Made by a program: the position numbers and the translations under genes. A stretch of DNA of 5,071 bases, from assembly GCA_019413955.1 (NCBI GenBank), contig DXMX01000088.1, forward strand, positions 1-5,071. Reading direction: 5' to 3'. Source of the stretch: Collinsella sp. GTDB taxonomy: Bacteria; Actinomycetota; Coriobacteriia; Coriobacteriales; Coriobacteriaceae. This document shows positions 1 to 5,071 of the stretch, in pieces. Positions within the stretch are counted from its first letter, which is position 1. The number at the start of each line of letters is the position of its first letter. The notes under the pieces were generated by a model. It was not told where the DNA came from. It made no database searches and saw only the letters and a list, made by a program, of their open reading frames with translations.

Positions 1-728
1 GTGGTGTCGATGGTGGTGTTGGTGTTGGTGGCCTGGCTGCTGGAATTGCTGCCGCTTACGCCCTCGCCCGAGAGCTTTTCGGCGGCAGCGGCCTTATCGG
101 CCTCAAGCTTGGCAAGCTCGGCGGCATTTTCCTGCTCGGCTTTTGCCTGTGCCTCGCTGCGGAGCTGCTGGGCCTGCGCCAGCGCATCCTCGGCGTTTTT
201 CTGCTCCGCCTCAAGCTGAGACTTGGCCTGCTGGAGCTCGGCCTTGTTCTGCTCGAGTTCGGTTTGCATATTATTGAGCTCTTCGATCTCGTCGACGCTC
301 GAGCTCGTGATCTGGTTGGTGTATTTGCAGGTCGTGATGAACTCACCCAGGCTCTGCGCGTTGACCAGGAAGCTCACGATGGGGTTAGTGCCCTTCTGGT
401 ACTTGTACAGATCGCGCATGGCGGAGCTTGCCTTGGCCTGCTGCTCGGGAAGCTTAGCCTCGATTTCCTCGATGCTTGCCTCATTGGAGTCAATCTGCTT
501 TTGTAGGTCATCGAGCTTGGTGCGGGCGTCGTTGTAGGCGCTCGTAGCGGCTTCGATCTTCTGCTGGGCTGCGGAAAGCTGGTCCTGCGTTGCCTGCGAG
601 GCGGCATACGCCGCAACGGGGGAGAGCATCGGCGTGGCCGTCAGCGCAACGGCGAGCGCGGCGCTCGTGATGATACGAGCCGGCTTCGACGCAATGAGCG
701 CTGCGGTGCGATGATTCGAATGCTGCAT
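1..728 (-). CDS. Secreted coiled-coil cell-wall protein, CwlO/PcsB-like N-terminal half (3' end outside window)
   Basis: The frame is open from the ATG at 728 down to base 1, giving 242 codons with no stop, so the C-terminus is missing. A signal peptide is clear: a basic start (R7, K15, R18), a hydrophobic core at about residues 19-40 and a signal peptidase I site after AYA (residue 42). Residues 46-100 and 145-220 are Gln/Glu/Lys/Ala heptad-rich coiled coils. Between them lies a segment, AMRDLYKYQKG followed by PIVSFLVNAQSLGEFI (about residues 103-131), which resembles the conserved middle of CwlO/PcsB/RipA-type proteins. A Ser/Thr/Asn/Gly-rich linker starts near residue 221. In that family the linker leads to an NlpC/P60 (C40) or other peptidoglycan hydrolase domain, often controlled by FtsEX. 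The hydrolase domain is not visible here, so enzymatic function is inferred. The ATG is preceded by AGAGGG with a 5-base gap, and an in-frame TGA lies just upstream. The protein acts outside the membrane. Confidence 0.85.
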   Translation of the reverse strand, partial: MQHSNHRTAALIASKPARIITSAALAVALTATPMLSPVAAYAASQATQDQLSAAQQKIEAATSAYNDARTKLDDLQKQIDSNEASIEEIEAKLPEQQAKASSAMRDLYKYQKGTNPIVSFLVNAQSLGEFITTCKYTNQITSSSVDEIEELNNMQTELEQNKAELQQAKSQLEAEQKNAEDALAQAQQLRSEAQAKAEQENAAELAKLEADKAAAAEKLSGEGVSGSNSSSQATNTNTTIDT

Positions 729-770
729 CCAGTCCCTCTGCAATCAATCGTAGGTTATGGTTCGAACGGT

Positions 771-801
771 ATTCTACTACTGCTTTCGACCTCAACTTGA
801 A
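771..801 (-). promoter_or_regulatory. Candidate promoter of the coiled-coil cell-wall gene
   Basis: Read on the minus strand, TAGAAT at 776-771 matches the -10 consensus at five of six positions and lies about 43 bases before the start codon. A TTCAAG at 801-796 could serve as a -35, but the 19-base spacer is long and the match is weak. The putative -35 falls inside the inverted repeat at 792-829, so a protein bound there could control it. Prediction by eye only. Confidence 0.35.
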
Positions 802-829
802 CCTTAAAGGTCCCAAAGGGTCAAGTTGA
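792..829. repeat. Inverted repeat in the promoter region, probable operator
   Basis: Bases 792-805 (TCAACTTGAACCTT) and 816-829 (AAGGGTCAAGTTGA) are complementary at 13 of 14 positions, with a 10-base spacer. The right arm runs into a perfect odd palindrome, TCAAGTT-G-AACTTGA, at 821-835. Neither strand has a T-run after the stem, so this is unlikely to be a terminator. It lies immediately upstream of the candidate promoter of the leftward cell-wall gene, which favours an operator role. Confidence 0.5.
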
Positions 830-886
830 ACTTGAGGCTTTGGCTTTGACCTGCAGTTATGATGAATTGTTGAGAAACCATAGAGT

Positions 887-900
887 TCAACTTTAACGTT
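887..900 (+). repeat. Third copy of the TCAACTTKAMC motif
   Basis: TCAACTTTAACGTT matches TCAACTTGAACCTT at 792-805 (12 of 14 bases) and the minus-strand reading of 816-829. It lies about 60 bases farther from the cell-wall gene. Read on the minus strand it gives the tandem hexamers GTTAAA and GTTGAA. The rest of 836-962 holds a weak dyad (AGCCC at 904-908 and GGGCT at 926-930) and no gene that I can support. Confidence 0.35.
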
Positions 901-962
901 ACAGAGCCCTGTTTGAGAGGAGTTTTGGGCTGTAAAAGCCATCTCAACGTGGGGTTTTATAA

Positions 963-1595
963 CTACAGCGTGCCCTTCTGGCGAGCCCGCTCAATCTCTT
1001 CGAGGGCCTCGGCGGGGGTGAACGAACAGGTGCCGTCGCCGAGTTTGATTACCTGGATATCGTCGCCGGCGTAGACCTCTCCGCCCTTTAGTACCACGCC
1101 GAAAACGCCCTCGTGGGGAAAGATGCAGTCGCCGGCGAGATAGTAGATGGCGCAACGGGTGTGGCAGACCTTGCCGATTTGGCTGATTTCGACGAGCACG
1201 TCGCTTCCAAGCTTGAGCTGTGTGCCCAAGGGGAGCGAGAGCAGGTTGATGCCCCGGGTTGTGAAGTTCTCTCCAAAGTCGCCCTTGCGCACATCGAGCC
1301 CGCGTGCCTGCGCCGTCTGGATGGACTCCGCGGCTAAAAAAGAGACCTGGCGGTGCCAATGCCCGGCGTGCGCATCGGTGGCGAGGCCAAATTGCTCTAT
1401 AACGGTGTCGTGTCCATCGGCGACGGGCGACTTGCGCGTGCCCTTGTGCGCCGACGTGTTGATTGAGACGATGCGGGCAGGCCCGTTGTAAGCATCGTTT
1501 GCCGTTCGTAGGGGAACGGCCGATTGTGCGCGTTCCTCCAGCTCGCGCTTCGCGGCATTGAGGATGGGATTATCGGTCGGATGGTCTTGGGGCAC
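963..1595 (-). CDS. MOSC-domain protein with N-terminal extension
   Basis: This is a 210-residue protein starting at GTG (1595). It is the only possible start: an in-frame TGA lies just upstream and no other ATG, GTG or TTG occurs before the domain. AAAGG sits 7 bases upstream. A MOSC domain spans about residues 40-185, with the expected blocks GLATDAHAGHWHRQVSFLA (70-88), GDFGENFTTRGI (105-116), and an IGKVCHTRC stretch continuing to GDCIFPHEGVFG (140-166). Cys144 fits the conserved MOSC cysteine; Cys148 and Cys157 are nearby. MOSC domains occur in molybdenum-cofactor sulfurases and in small stand-alone proteins thought to handle sulfur or the molybdenum cofactor; the substrate of this one is unknown. 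It is longer than the usual single-domain form of about 150-160 residues because of a charged N-terminal extension of about 38 residues and a helical tail (190-210). No molybdenum gene is visible beside it. Confidence 0.88.
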   Translation of the reverse strand: MPQDHPTDNPILNAAKRELEERAQSAVPLRTANDAYNGPARIVSINTSAHKGTRKSPVADGHDTVIEQFGLATDAHAGHWHRQVSFLAAESIQTAQARGLDVRKGDFGENFTTRGINLLSLPLGTQLKLGSDVLVEISQIGKVCHTRCAIYYLAGDCIFPHEGVFGVVLKGGEVYAGDDIQVIKLGDGTCSFTPAEALEEIERARQKGTL

Positions 1596-1633
1596 GTGTG
1601 CGCCTTTCGCTCGAAGATGTCAATACGATGAAT

Positions 1634-1665
1634 CCTACAACAATGGTAGGTTCATTGCCCATTGT
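1634..1665. repeat. Small nested dyads in the divergent intergenic region
   Basis: Upstream of the MOSC gene, CCTAC (1634-1638) and GTAGG (1646-1650) form one dyad. ACAATGG (1640-1646) and CCATTGT (1659-1665) form a second, interleaved dyad. TACAAC also recurs in direct orientation at 1636 and 1668. These could be a regulator site or a leader structure for the MOSC gene, but the arms are short enough to arise by chance. I found no convincing promoter for the MOSC gene. Confidence 0.25.
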
Positions 1666-1731
1666 CATACAACGGTGAGCGCCGTCTTCGTGCTGGACGA
1701 TTACGTCGATTGCCATAGATACGGTGGAGCT

Positions 1732-1761
1732 TTGGGCGCCGGCGGCTTGGCACGCTAGAAT
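1732..1761 (+). promoter_or_regulatory. Candidate promoter of the ATP-grasp ligase gene
   Basis: TAGAAT at 1756-1761 matches the -10 consensus at five of six positions and is preceded, across an 18-base spacer, by a weak -35, TTGGGC, at 1732-1737. Transcription would begin near 1768, giving a leader of about 50 bases. The leader contains a small GCCC/GGGC hairpin (around 1782-1796) and the Shine-Dalgarno AGGAAG at 1807-1812. Confidence 0.4.
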
Positions 1762-1765
1762 GAAT

Positions 1766-1776
1766 CAGTTGCGCAA
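1766..1776. promoter_or_regulatory. Candidate operator CAGTTGCGCAA at the ligase promoter
   Basis: It contains the perfect palindrome TTGCGCAA (1769-1776), seven bases after the candidate -10 box and therefore at the expected transcription start. The same 8-mer, within CARTTGCGCAA, is found at 3128-3138 in nearly the same position relative to the -10 box of the racemase gene. I find no other copy in the window. Confidence 0.35.
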
Positions 1777-1817
1777 AGACCGCCCGTTGTGTGGGCAGTT
1801 CATGATAGGAAGTTTCC

Positions 1818-3074
1818 ATGGCATTGCAGTTTACAGAGCGCGAGTTCATTCCCGTGCTGCTTGGTGGCGACATCAACGCCTATTCGGTGGCGCGCGCCTT
1901 CTACGAGGAGTACCAGGTCAAGAGTCTGGTTTTTGGCAAGTACCAGACGGGTCCCGCGTACCGCAGCCAGATTATCGACTACACGCCCAACGTGGATATC
2001 GATACCATGCCCGTGATGCTCAAAACCGTCAACGGCATTGCCCAAGCGCATGCCGATAAGACGATTGTCCTTGTGGGCTGTGGCGATAACTATGTTGCCC
2101 TCGTGGCTCAGGCCAAGGATGCCCATGAGTTGGCGGATAACATCGTCGCGCCTTACGCTCCCTATAGCATGCTTGAGCAGTGTCAGAAGAAGGAGATCTT
2201 CTACGAGCTGTGCGAGAAGCATGGCGTGCCCTATCCACACACGTTTACCTTTACCAAGGCGATGCTCAATGCTCAGGGTGAGGCGCCTGCCGAAGTGCTC
2301 GACCAGATCGATTTTCCTTACCCGATGATTCTGAAGCCTTCTGACGGCATCATGTGGTGGCAGCATGAGTTCGAGGGCCAGAAGAAGGCCTATGAGATTG
2401 CCGACCGCGCCGAGCTGGAACAGGTCATTCGCGATTCGTATGCCAGCGGCTACACCGACGATCTGATCTTGCAGGATCGCGTGCCCGGCAACGACGAGTA
2501 CATGCGCGTGCTCACCAGCTATTCCGACCGCAACGGTAAGGTCCGCATGATGTGCCTGGGCCATGTGCTGCTCGAGGAGCATCAGCCCCACGGTGTCGGC
2601 AACCATGCCTGTATCATTACCGAGCCCAACGACGAGCTCATGGGCGGCGTGCGCAAGTTGCTCGAGGACCTTCACTTTGTGGGCTATTCCAACTTTGACG
2701 TTAAGTACGACGAGCGCGATGGCTCGTTTAAGTTCTTCGATTTCAACACGCGCCAGGGTCGCAGCAACTACTACGTTACCAACAGCGGCTTTAACGTTGC
2801 CAAGTATGTGGTGGACGAGTATGTGCTCAACCGCCCGTTTGAGCCGGAGTTTGTGACGGCGCAGGACGAGGCCCTGTGGATGGTCGTCCCCATGGGCGTC
2901 GTCGACAAGTACGTCAAGGATCCCGAGCTGCGCGCTAAGGTGCATCGCCTGGACAAGGAGGGCAAGGGCGCCGACCCTTCGTTTATGAAGGGCGACTTTG
3001 TCTTTAACCGCTGGCTGCGCATGTGGCACACCAAGCTGCGCCACTTTAAGCTGTTCAAGACGTATTACAAGTAG
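1818..3074 (+). CDS. ATP-grasp carboxylate-amine ligase, probable D-aspartate ligase type
   Basis: This is a 418-residue protein starting at ATG with AGGAAG five bases upstream. It has ATP-grasp architecture: an N-terminal nucleotide-fold-like part (about 10-115, opening IPVLLGGDINAYSVARAF), an ATP-binding segment with ILKPSDG (171-177) and HEFEGQKKAYE (183-193), a lid strand LILQDRVPGNDE (216-227), and the metal/phosphate-binding block FFDFNTRQGRSNYYVT (306-321) with D308, N310 and R312. D294 lies in NFDVKYD. The lysine, the EGQKKAY-like block and NTRQGRSNYY recall E. faecium Aslfm, which uses ATP to couple D-aspartate to the lysine side chain of the peptidoglycan stem; the length is also close. 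The racemase just downstream supports this role. Substrate assignment is inference: generic ATP-grasp peptide ligases share these motifs. No signal peptide or membrane segment is seen, so it should act in the cytoplasm. Confidence 0.85.
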   Translation: MALQFTEREFIPVLLGGDINAYSVARAFYEEYQVKSLVFGKYQTGPAYRSQIIDYTPNVDIDTMPVMLKTVNGIAQAHADKTIVLVGCGDNYVALVAQAKDAHELADNIVAPYAPYSMLEQCQKKEIFYELCEKHGVPYPHTFTFTKAMLNAQGEAPAEVLDQIDFPYPMILKPSDGIMWWQHEFEGQKKAYEIADRAELEQVIRDSYASGYTDDLILQDRVPGNDEYMRVLTSYSDRNGKVRMMCLGHVLLEEHQPHGVGNHACIITEPNDELMGGVRKLLEDLHFVGYSNFDVKYDERDGSFKFFDFNTRQGRSNYYVTNSGFNVAKYVVDEYVLNRPFEPEFVTAQDEALWMVVPMGVVDKYVKDPELRAKVHRLDKEGKGADPSFMKGDFVFNRWLRMWHTKLRHFKLFKTYYK

Positions 3075-3083
3075 ATGAGCGCG

Positions 3084-3113
3084 GCGCCCGTCCGGTTTGC
3101 ATCGGGCGGGCGC
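3084..3113 (+). other. GC-rich hairpin between ligase and racemase genes
   Basis: Bases 3084-3094 (GCGCCCGTCCG) and 3103-3113 (CGGGCGGGCGC) form an 11-bp stem with one G-U wobble and an 8-base loop, starting ten bases after the ligase stop. No U-tract follows, so it is not a standard intrinsic terminator. It could weaken read-through, protect the 3' end of the ligase mRNA, or act in termination by another mechanism. It sits just before the candidate racemase promoter. Confidence 0.45.
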
Positions 3114-3116
3114 GGG

Positions 3117-3138
3117 TATGATACGCGCAATTGCGCAA
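3117..3138 (+). promoter_or_regulatory. Candidate racemase promoter -10 box and operator palindromes
   Basis: TATGAT at 3117-3122 is a good -10 candidate. The best -35 is TTTGCA (3096-3101) in the hairpin loop, with a short 15-base spacer, so the promoter is uncertain. Directly downstream lies the perfect 12-base palindrome GCGCAATTGCGC (3125-3136), overlapping TTGCGCAA (3131-3138), which is shared with the ligase promoter. The pair could therefore be one operon with an internal promoter, or two co-regulated units. Confidence 0.35.
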
Positions 3139-3146
3139 GCGTCACC

Positions 3147-3153
3147 AAGGAGG
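3147..3153 (+). promoter_or_regulatory. Strong Shine-Dalgarno site fixing the racemase start
   Basis: AAGGAGG is a full match to the anti-Shine-Dalgarno core and lies five bases before the ATG at 3159. It decides in favour of that ATG over the in-frame ATG at 3075, which would add 28 residues without family resemblance and has no ribosome site. Confidence 0.85.
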
Positions 3154-3158
3154 CGGCG

Positions 3159-3905
3159 ATGGAAAAGCTGGGAGTTATCGGCGGCATGGGCGCCGAGGCC
3201 ACGTCGTATTACTACGACCAGGTGGTGCGTCATACGGCTGCTGCCTGCGATCAGGAACATATCGACATGGTGGTACTCTCCAAGTCGACCATGCCCGACC
3301 GCACGCTGGCCATTAAGACCGGCGAGCATGCCAAACTGCTGGCGACCATGAAAGAGTGCGCCCAGGCACTCGAGTCGCTGGGCTGTGCGCACATTGCCAT
3401 TCCCTGCAACACGTCACACTACTTCTATGACCAGATCCAGTCGTTTACGAAGGTGCCGATTATCCACATGCCGCGTGAGTCGGTGCGCTATGCTCTGGCC
3501 GGTGCGGTGATGGGGGAGTGCGAGTTCGACCCCAACCTGAGTATGCCGGCCGAGCCGGTGCATAAGATCGGCATCATGGGAACCGATGGCACCGTGGGCG
3601 CGGGCGTCTACGGCCGCGAATGCGAGGCCGCGGGTGTCGAGGTTGTCTATCCCAGCGAGAAACGTCAGAACGATGTGATGTCGCTTATCTACGATGATGT
3701 GAAGGCCGGACGTGAGCCCGATATGGATAAGTTCGACCGCGTGATGTGGGAGTTCGCCCGTAGCGGCTGCGACCGCGTCATTCTGGCCTGCACCGAGCTC
3801 TCGGTGCTGCAGAAGTACCGAGAGATGCCCGAGATCACCCTCGACGCCATGGATGTCCTGGTGCGCGAATCCATCATCCGCAGCGGCGCCCCCTACCGCC
3901 TCTAG
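3159..3905 (+). CDS. Aspartate/glutamate racemase family protein, probable aspartate racemase
   Basis: This is a 248-residue protein starting at ATG 3159, which gives the classic family opening MEKLGVIGGMGAEAT. The PLP-independent Asp/Glu racemase fold is shown by IGGMGAEAT (7-15), the first catalytic cysteine in IPCNTSH (Cys83) and the second in ACTEL (Cys211), with a second-domain start at KIGIMGTDGT (136-145). Both cysteines are present, so two-base racemization through thiols is expected. Length is normal for the family. Aspartate racemases interconvert L- and D-aspartate in the cytoplasm; the family also contains broad-specificity racemases such as YgeA. The ligase 84 bases upstream on the same strand suggests that this enzyme supplies D-aspartate to it, but the substrate cannot be read from sequence alone. 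The gene is followed by the terminator at 3965-4002. Confidence 0.9.
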   Translation: MEKLGVIGGMGAEATSYYYDQVVRHTAAACDQEHIDMVVLSKSTMPDRTLAIKTGEHAKLLATMKECAQALESLGCAHIAIPCNTSHYFYDQIQSFTKVPIIHMPRESVRYALAGAVMGECEFDPNLSMPAEPVHKIGIMGTDGTVGAGVYGRECEAAGVEVVYPSEKRQNDVMSLIYDDVKAGREPDMDKFDRVMWEFARSGCDRVILACTELSVLQKYREMPEITLDAMDVLVRESIIRSGAPYRL

Positions 3906-3911
3906 CTTCCG

Positions 3912-3951
3912 ACCTGCCAAAAAGGGACAGGTTTATTTTGGTAGGTTTTAT
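3912..3951. repeat. Hairpin with repeated GGTTT/ACCTG words, possible dispersed repeat
   Basis: ACCTGCCAAAA (3912-3922) pairs with TTTTGGTAGGT (3936-3946) as an 11-bp stem with one G-U wobble, a 13-base loop and TTTAT following. An alternative pairing uses ACCTG (3912-3916) with CAGGT (3928-3932). It may be a first terminator for the racemase. The GGGACAGGTTTATTTTGG word inside also looks like dispersed intergenic repeats that I have seen in other bacterial genomes; that impression comes from memory and needs a genome count. Confidence 0.4.
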
Positions 3952-3964
3952 CTGGTGAAACAGT

Positions 3965-4002
3965 AAAGGCCTCGGCTCGTTTGGTGCGAGCCGAAGCCTT
4001 TT
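3965..4002. terminator. Shared bidirectional terminator between racemase and ecfT
   Basis: Bases 3965-3979 and 3987-4001 form a 15-bp stem around a 7-base loop, flanked by A-rich bases on the left and TTTT (3999-4002) on the right. In the plus transcript there is one C-A mismatch; in the minus transcript the same position is a G-U wobble, so the stem is uninterrupted. It lies 59 bases after the racemase stop and about 30 bases after the ecfT stop, as expected for convergent genes sharing one terminator. Confidence 0.8.
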
Positions 4003-4031
4003 GCGTTGGGGCGGTTGCTGTCGGTGGTGAA

Positions 4032-4778
4032 CTAGAACAGGAAGCCGATGACGATGAGGGCGATGCTGACGATGAGCACGGCGATGTCCAGGCCCTTGAT
4101 GGGGTAGCGCTTGTACGAGCTGGCGCGCGTACGCAGATAGAAGCCGCGCTGTTCTGCCGCCAAGGCTGTGGCATCGGTCTTGCCCACACTCGAGATGAGC
4201 AGCGGCACGCACAGTGGCAGCATGAGCTTAAGCTTCTTGATGGGGTTCTTGGTGTCGTACTCGACGCCGCGTGCGGTCTGCGCCTCCATGATGGCGTTCA
4301 TCTCCTGACCAAACACCGGCACAAAGCGCAGCGCCGTGGTAAAGGTGAAGGCATAGCGATACGGTACGTGCAGCACCTCGACGCAGGCGTTGGCAAGGTC
4401 GTTGAGCTTGGTCACCATGAGCATGAGGATGAGTGGTAACGCCACACCCAGCAGGCGCAGACAGGCCTTCGATCCCGTGATGAGGCCCGTGTCGGTGATA
4501 AAGCTCCACACCACGTTGCCATCGCGCATAAAGGCCAGCTGGAGCACCAGCATGATAAGCGCGAGCGGAATCAGCAACTTGAGCAGCGAGAACAGACGGT
4601 CGACGACGCCGGCATAGGCACCCAGTGCAAGGGTGAGTGCCAAAAAGCCCAGCAGTGCCACGTAGGTGTCGGACAAAAAGATGCCGACGATGATGGCGGC
4701 GGCGAGGCCCAGTTTGACGACGGGGTTCAGGCGATGCAGCAGCGTATCGCCCGGCATGTAGTCGATGACGTTAACCAC
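4032..4778 (-). CDS. ecfT: Energy-coupling factor transporter transmembrane subunit EcfT
   Basis: This is a 248-residue protein if translation starts at GTG 4778, which has AAGGAG ten bases upstream and overlaps the stop of the ATPase gene by 8 bases (GTGGTTAA). The start yields the typical EcfT opening, YMPGDTLLHRLNPVVKLG. An ATG at 4811 would add 11 residues and cannot be excluded. Hydrophobic segments lie at about 24-58, 65-83, 106-123, 183-198 and 228-247. The cytoplasmic coupling region carries the two expected Arg motifs: ARG (169-171, in EAQTARGVEYD) and QRG (210-212, in AAEQRGFYLR). EcfT binds the two ATPases through these and holds the substrate-binding S component in the membrane to import a vitamin or metal ion. 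The S component is not visible, so the substrate is unknown. The gene ends the operon before the shared terminator. Confidence 0.9.
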   Translation of the reverse strand: MVNVIDYMPGDTLLHRLNPVVKLGLAAAIIVGIFLSDTYVALLGFLALTLALGAYAGVVDRLFSLLKLLIPLALIMLVLQLAFMRDGNVVWSFITDTGLITGSKACLRLLGVALPLILMLMVTKLNDLANACVEVLHVPYRYAFTFTTALRFVPVFGQEMNAIMEAQTARGVEYDTKNPIKKLKLMLPLCVPLLISSVGKTDATALAAEQRGFYLRTRASSYKRYPIKGLDIAVLIVSIALIVIGFLF

Positions 4779-5071
4779 GGTGGACCATCTCCTTGGTAAT
4801 TCGAACGACATCGGTGACCTCGCTCACCTGCGCAAAAGCGGGCGAGACGGAAGATGCCAGACGGCGCGAGAGTTCAATAACCTGGGGAGGCTCCACGTAG
4901 GCACGCCGCATGAGATCGATGTTCGAGAATAGCTCGTGCGTGCGGCCGCGGTCGAGGATGCGACCGTCGGCCATTACCACAATGCGCTCGGCAAAATCCG
5001 AGACGACTTCCATATCGTGGCAGACCATGATAACGGCGCAACCGCGCTCGGCCATGGTGCGCACTGTTTCC
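4771..5071 (-). CDS. ECF/ABC transporter ATP-binding protein, C-terminal part (5' end outside window)
   Basis: The frame is open to the right edge, so only the last 99 codons are seen, and the Walker A, signature and Walker B motifs are missing. What remains begins ETVRTMAERG and contains the H-loop in IMVCHDMEVV, followed by ADFxERIVVMADGRI-like strands (visible as DFAERIVVMADGRILDRG) and the extended C-terminal tail common in EcfA ATPases, ending KEMVHRG. It hydrolyses ATP to power substrate uptake through EcfT, whose gene overlaps its stop by 8 bases; translational coupling is likely. Whether it is EcfA1, EcfA2 or a fused double ATPase cannot be decided here. Confidence 0.85.
   Translation of the reverse strand, partial: ETVRTMAERGCAVIMVCHDMEVVSDFAERIVVMADGRILDRGRTHELFSNIDLMRRAYVEPPQVIELSRRLASSVSPAFAQVSEVTDVVRITKEMVHRG

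Noticed and set aside
1..219. Open plus-strand frames opposite the coiled-coil gene, with Ala/Ser/Cys-rich translations
   Set aside because: These are complements of Gln/Ala/Glu-rich coiled-coil codons. The minus frame has a signal peptide, ribosome site and family-like segments, so it is the real gene.
792..829. Inverted repeat as a terminator for the MOSC gene
   Set aside because: There is no T-run after the stem on either strand, and it lies about 135 bases past the stop, next to the promoter of the next gene.
1618..1623. TTGACA on the minus strand as a -35 box for the MOSC gene
   Set aside because: A -10 box at the usual distance would fall on the ribosome site and the start codon, and no TATAAT-like sequence is there.
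3075..3158. Upstream ATG at 3075 extending the racemase by 28 residues
   Set aside because: It has no ribosome site, its extension covers the hairpin and palindromes, and the downstream ATG has AAGGAGG and gives the normal family N-terminus.
1800..3392. A 530-codon open frame on the minus strand opposite the ligase and the start of the racemase
   Set aside because: It overlaps two genes with clear family motifs. Its long, His/Val/Leu-rich translation without recognisable domains fits a shadow created by GC-biased codon use, and it has no plausible ribosome site or independent context.
3414..3920. A 168-codon minus-strand frame opposite the racemase
   Set aside because: It lies almost entirely inside the racemase coding region and shows no domain. 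The convergent terminator region offers no promoter for it.

Overview
The window looks like a chromosomal segment of a GC-rich actinobacterium. My best guess is class Coriobacteriia, a Collinsella-like gut anaerobe. This rests on base composition, strong GC third-position bias and gene content; it is inference, not a database match. No RNA gene, CRISPR array, insertion sequence or phage gene is visible.

Layout from left to right. (1) Bases 1-728, minus strand: the N-terminal 242 codons of a secreted coiled-coil cell-wall protein of the CwlO/PcsB type. Its C-terminal domain lies beyond the left edge. (2) Bases 729-962: a promoter region with three copies of a TCAACTT-type motif, two of them forming an inverted repeat. 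(3) Bases 963-1595, minus strand: a MOSC-domain protein with an unusual N-terminal extension. (4) Bases 1596-1817: a divergent intergenic region with small dyads and a candidate promoter for the rightward genes. (5) Bases 1818-3074, plus strand: an ATP-grasp carboxylate-amine ligase resembling D-aspartate ligases. (6) Bases 3159-3905, plus strand: an aspartate/glutamate racemase with both catalytic cysteines. (7) Bases 3906-4031: a convergent intergenic region with a repeat-like hairpin and a shared terminator. (8) Bases 4032-5071, minus strand: the tail of an ECF-transporter operon, consisting of the C-terminus of an ATPase overlapping an EcfT membrane subunit.

The most coherent story is the ligase-racemase pair. 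A racemase that makes D-aspartate, next to an ATP-grasp ligase that attaches it to the peptidoglycan precursor stem, is the arrangement known from Enterococcus faecium (Aslfm with its racemase). Here it sits two genes from a probable cell-wall remodelling protein. Both pair genes have a TTGCGCAA palindrome just downstream of their candidate -10 boxes, which suggests a common regulator. That link is inference. The ECF transporter and the MOSC protein appear unrelated to this pair.
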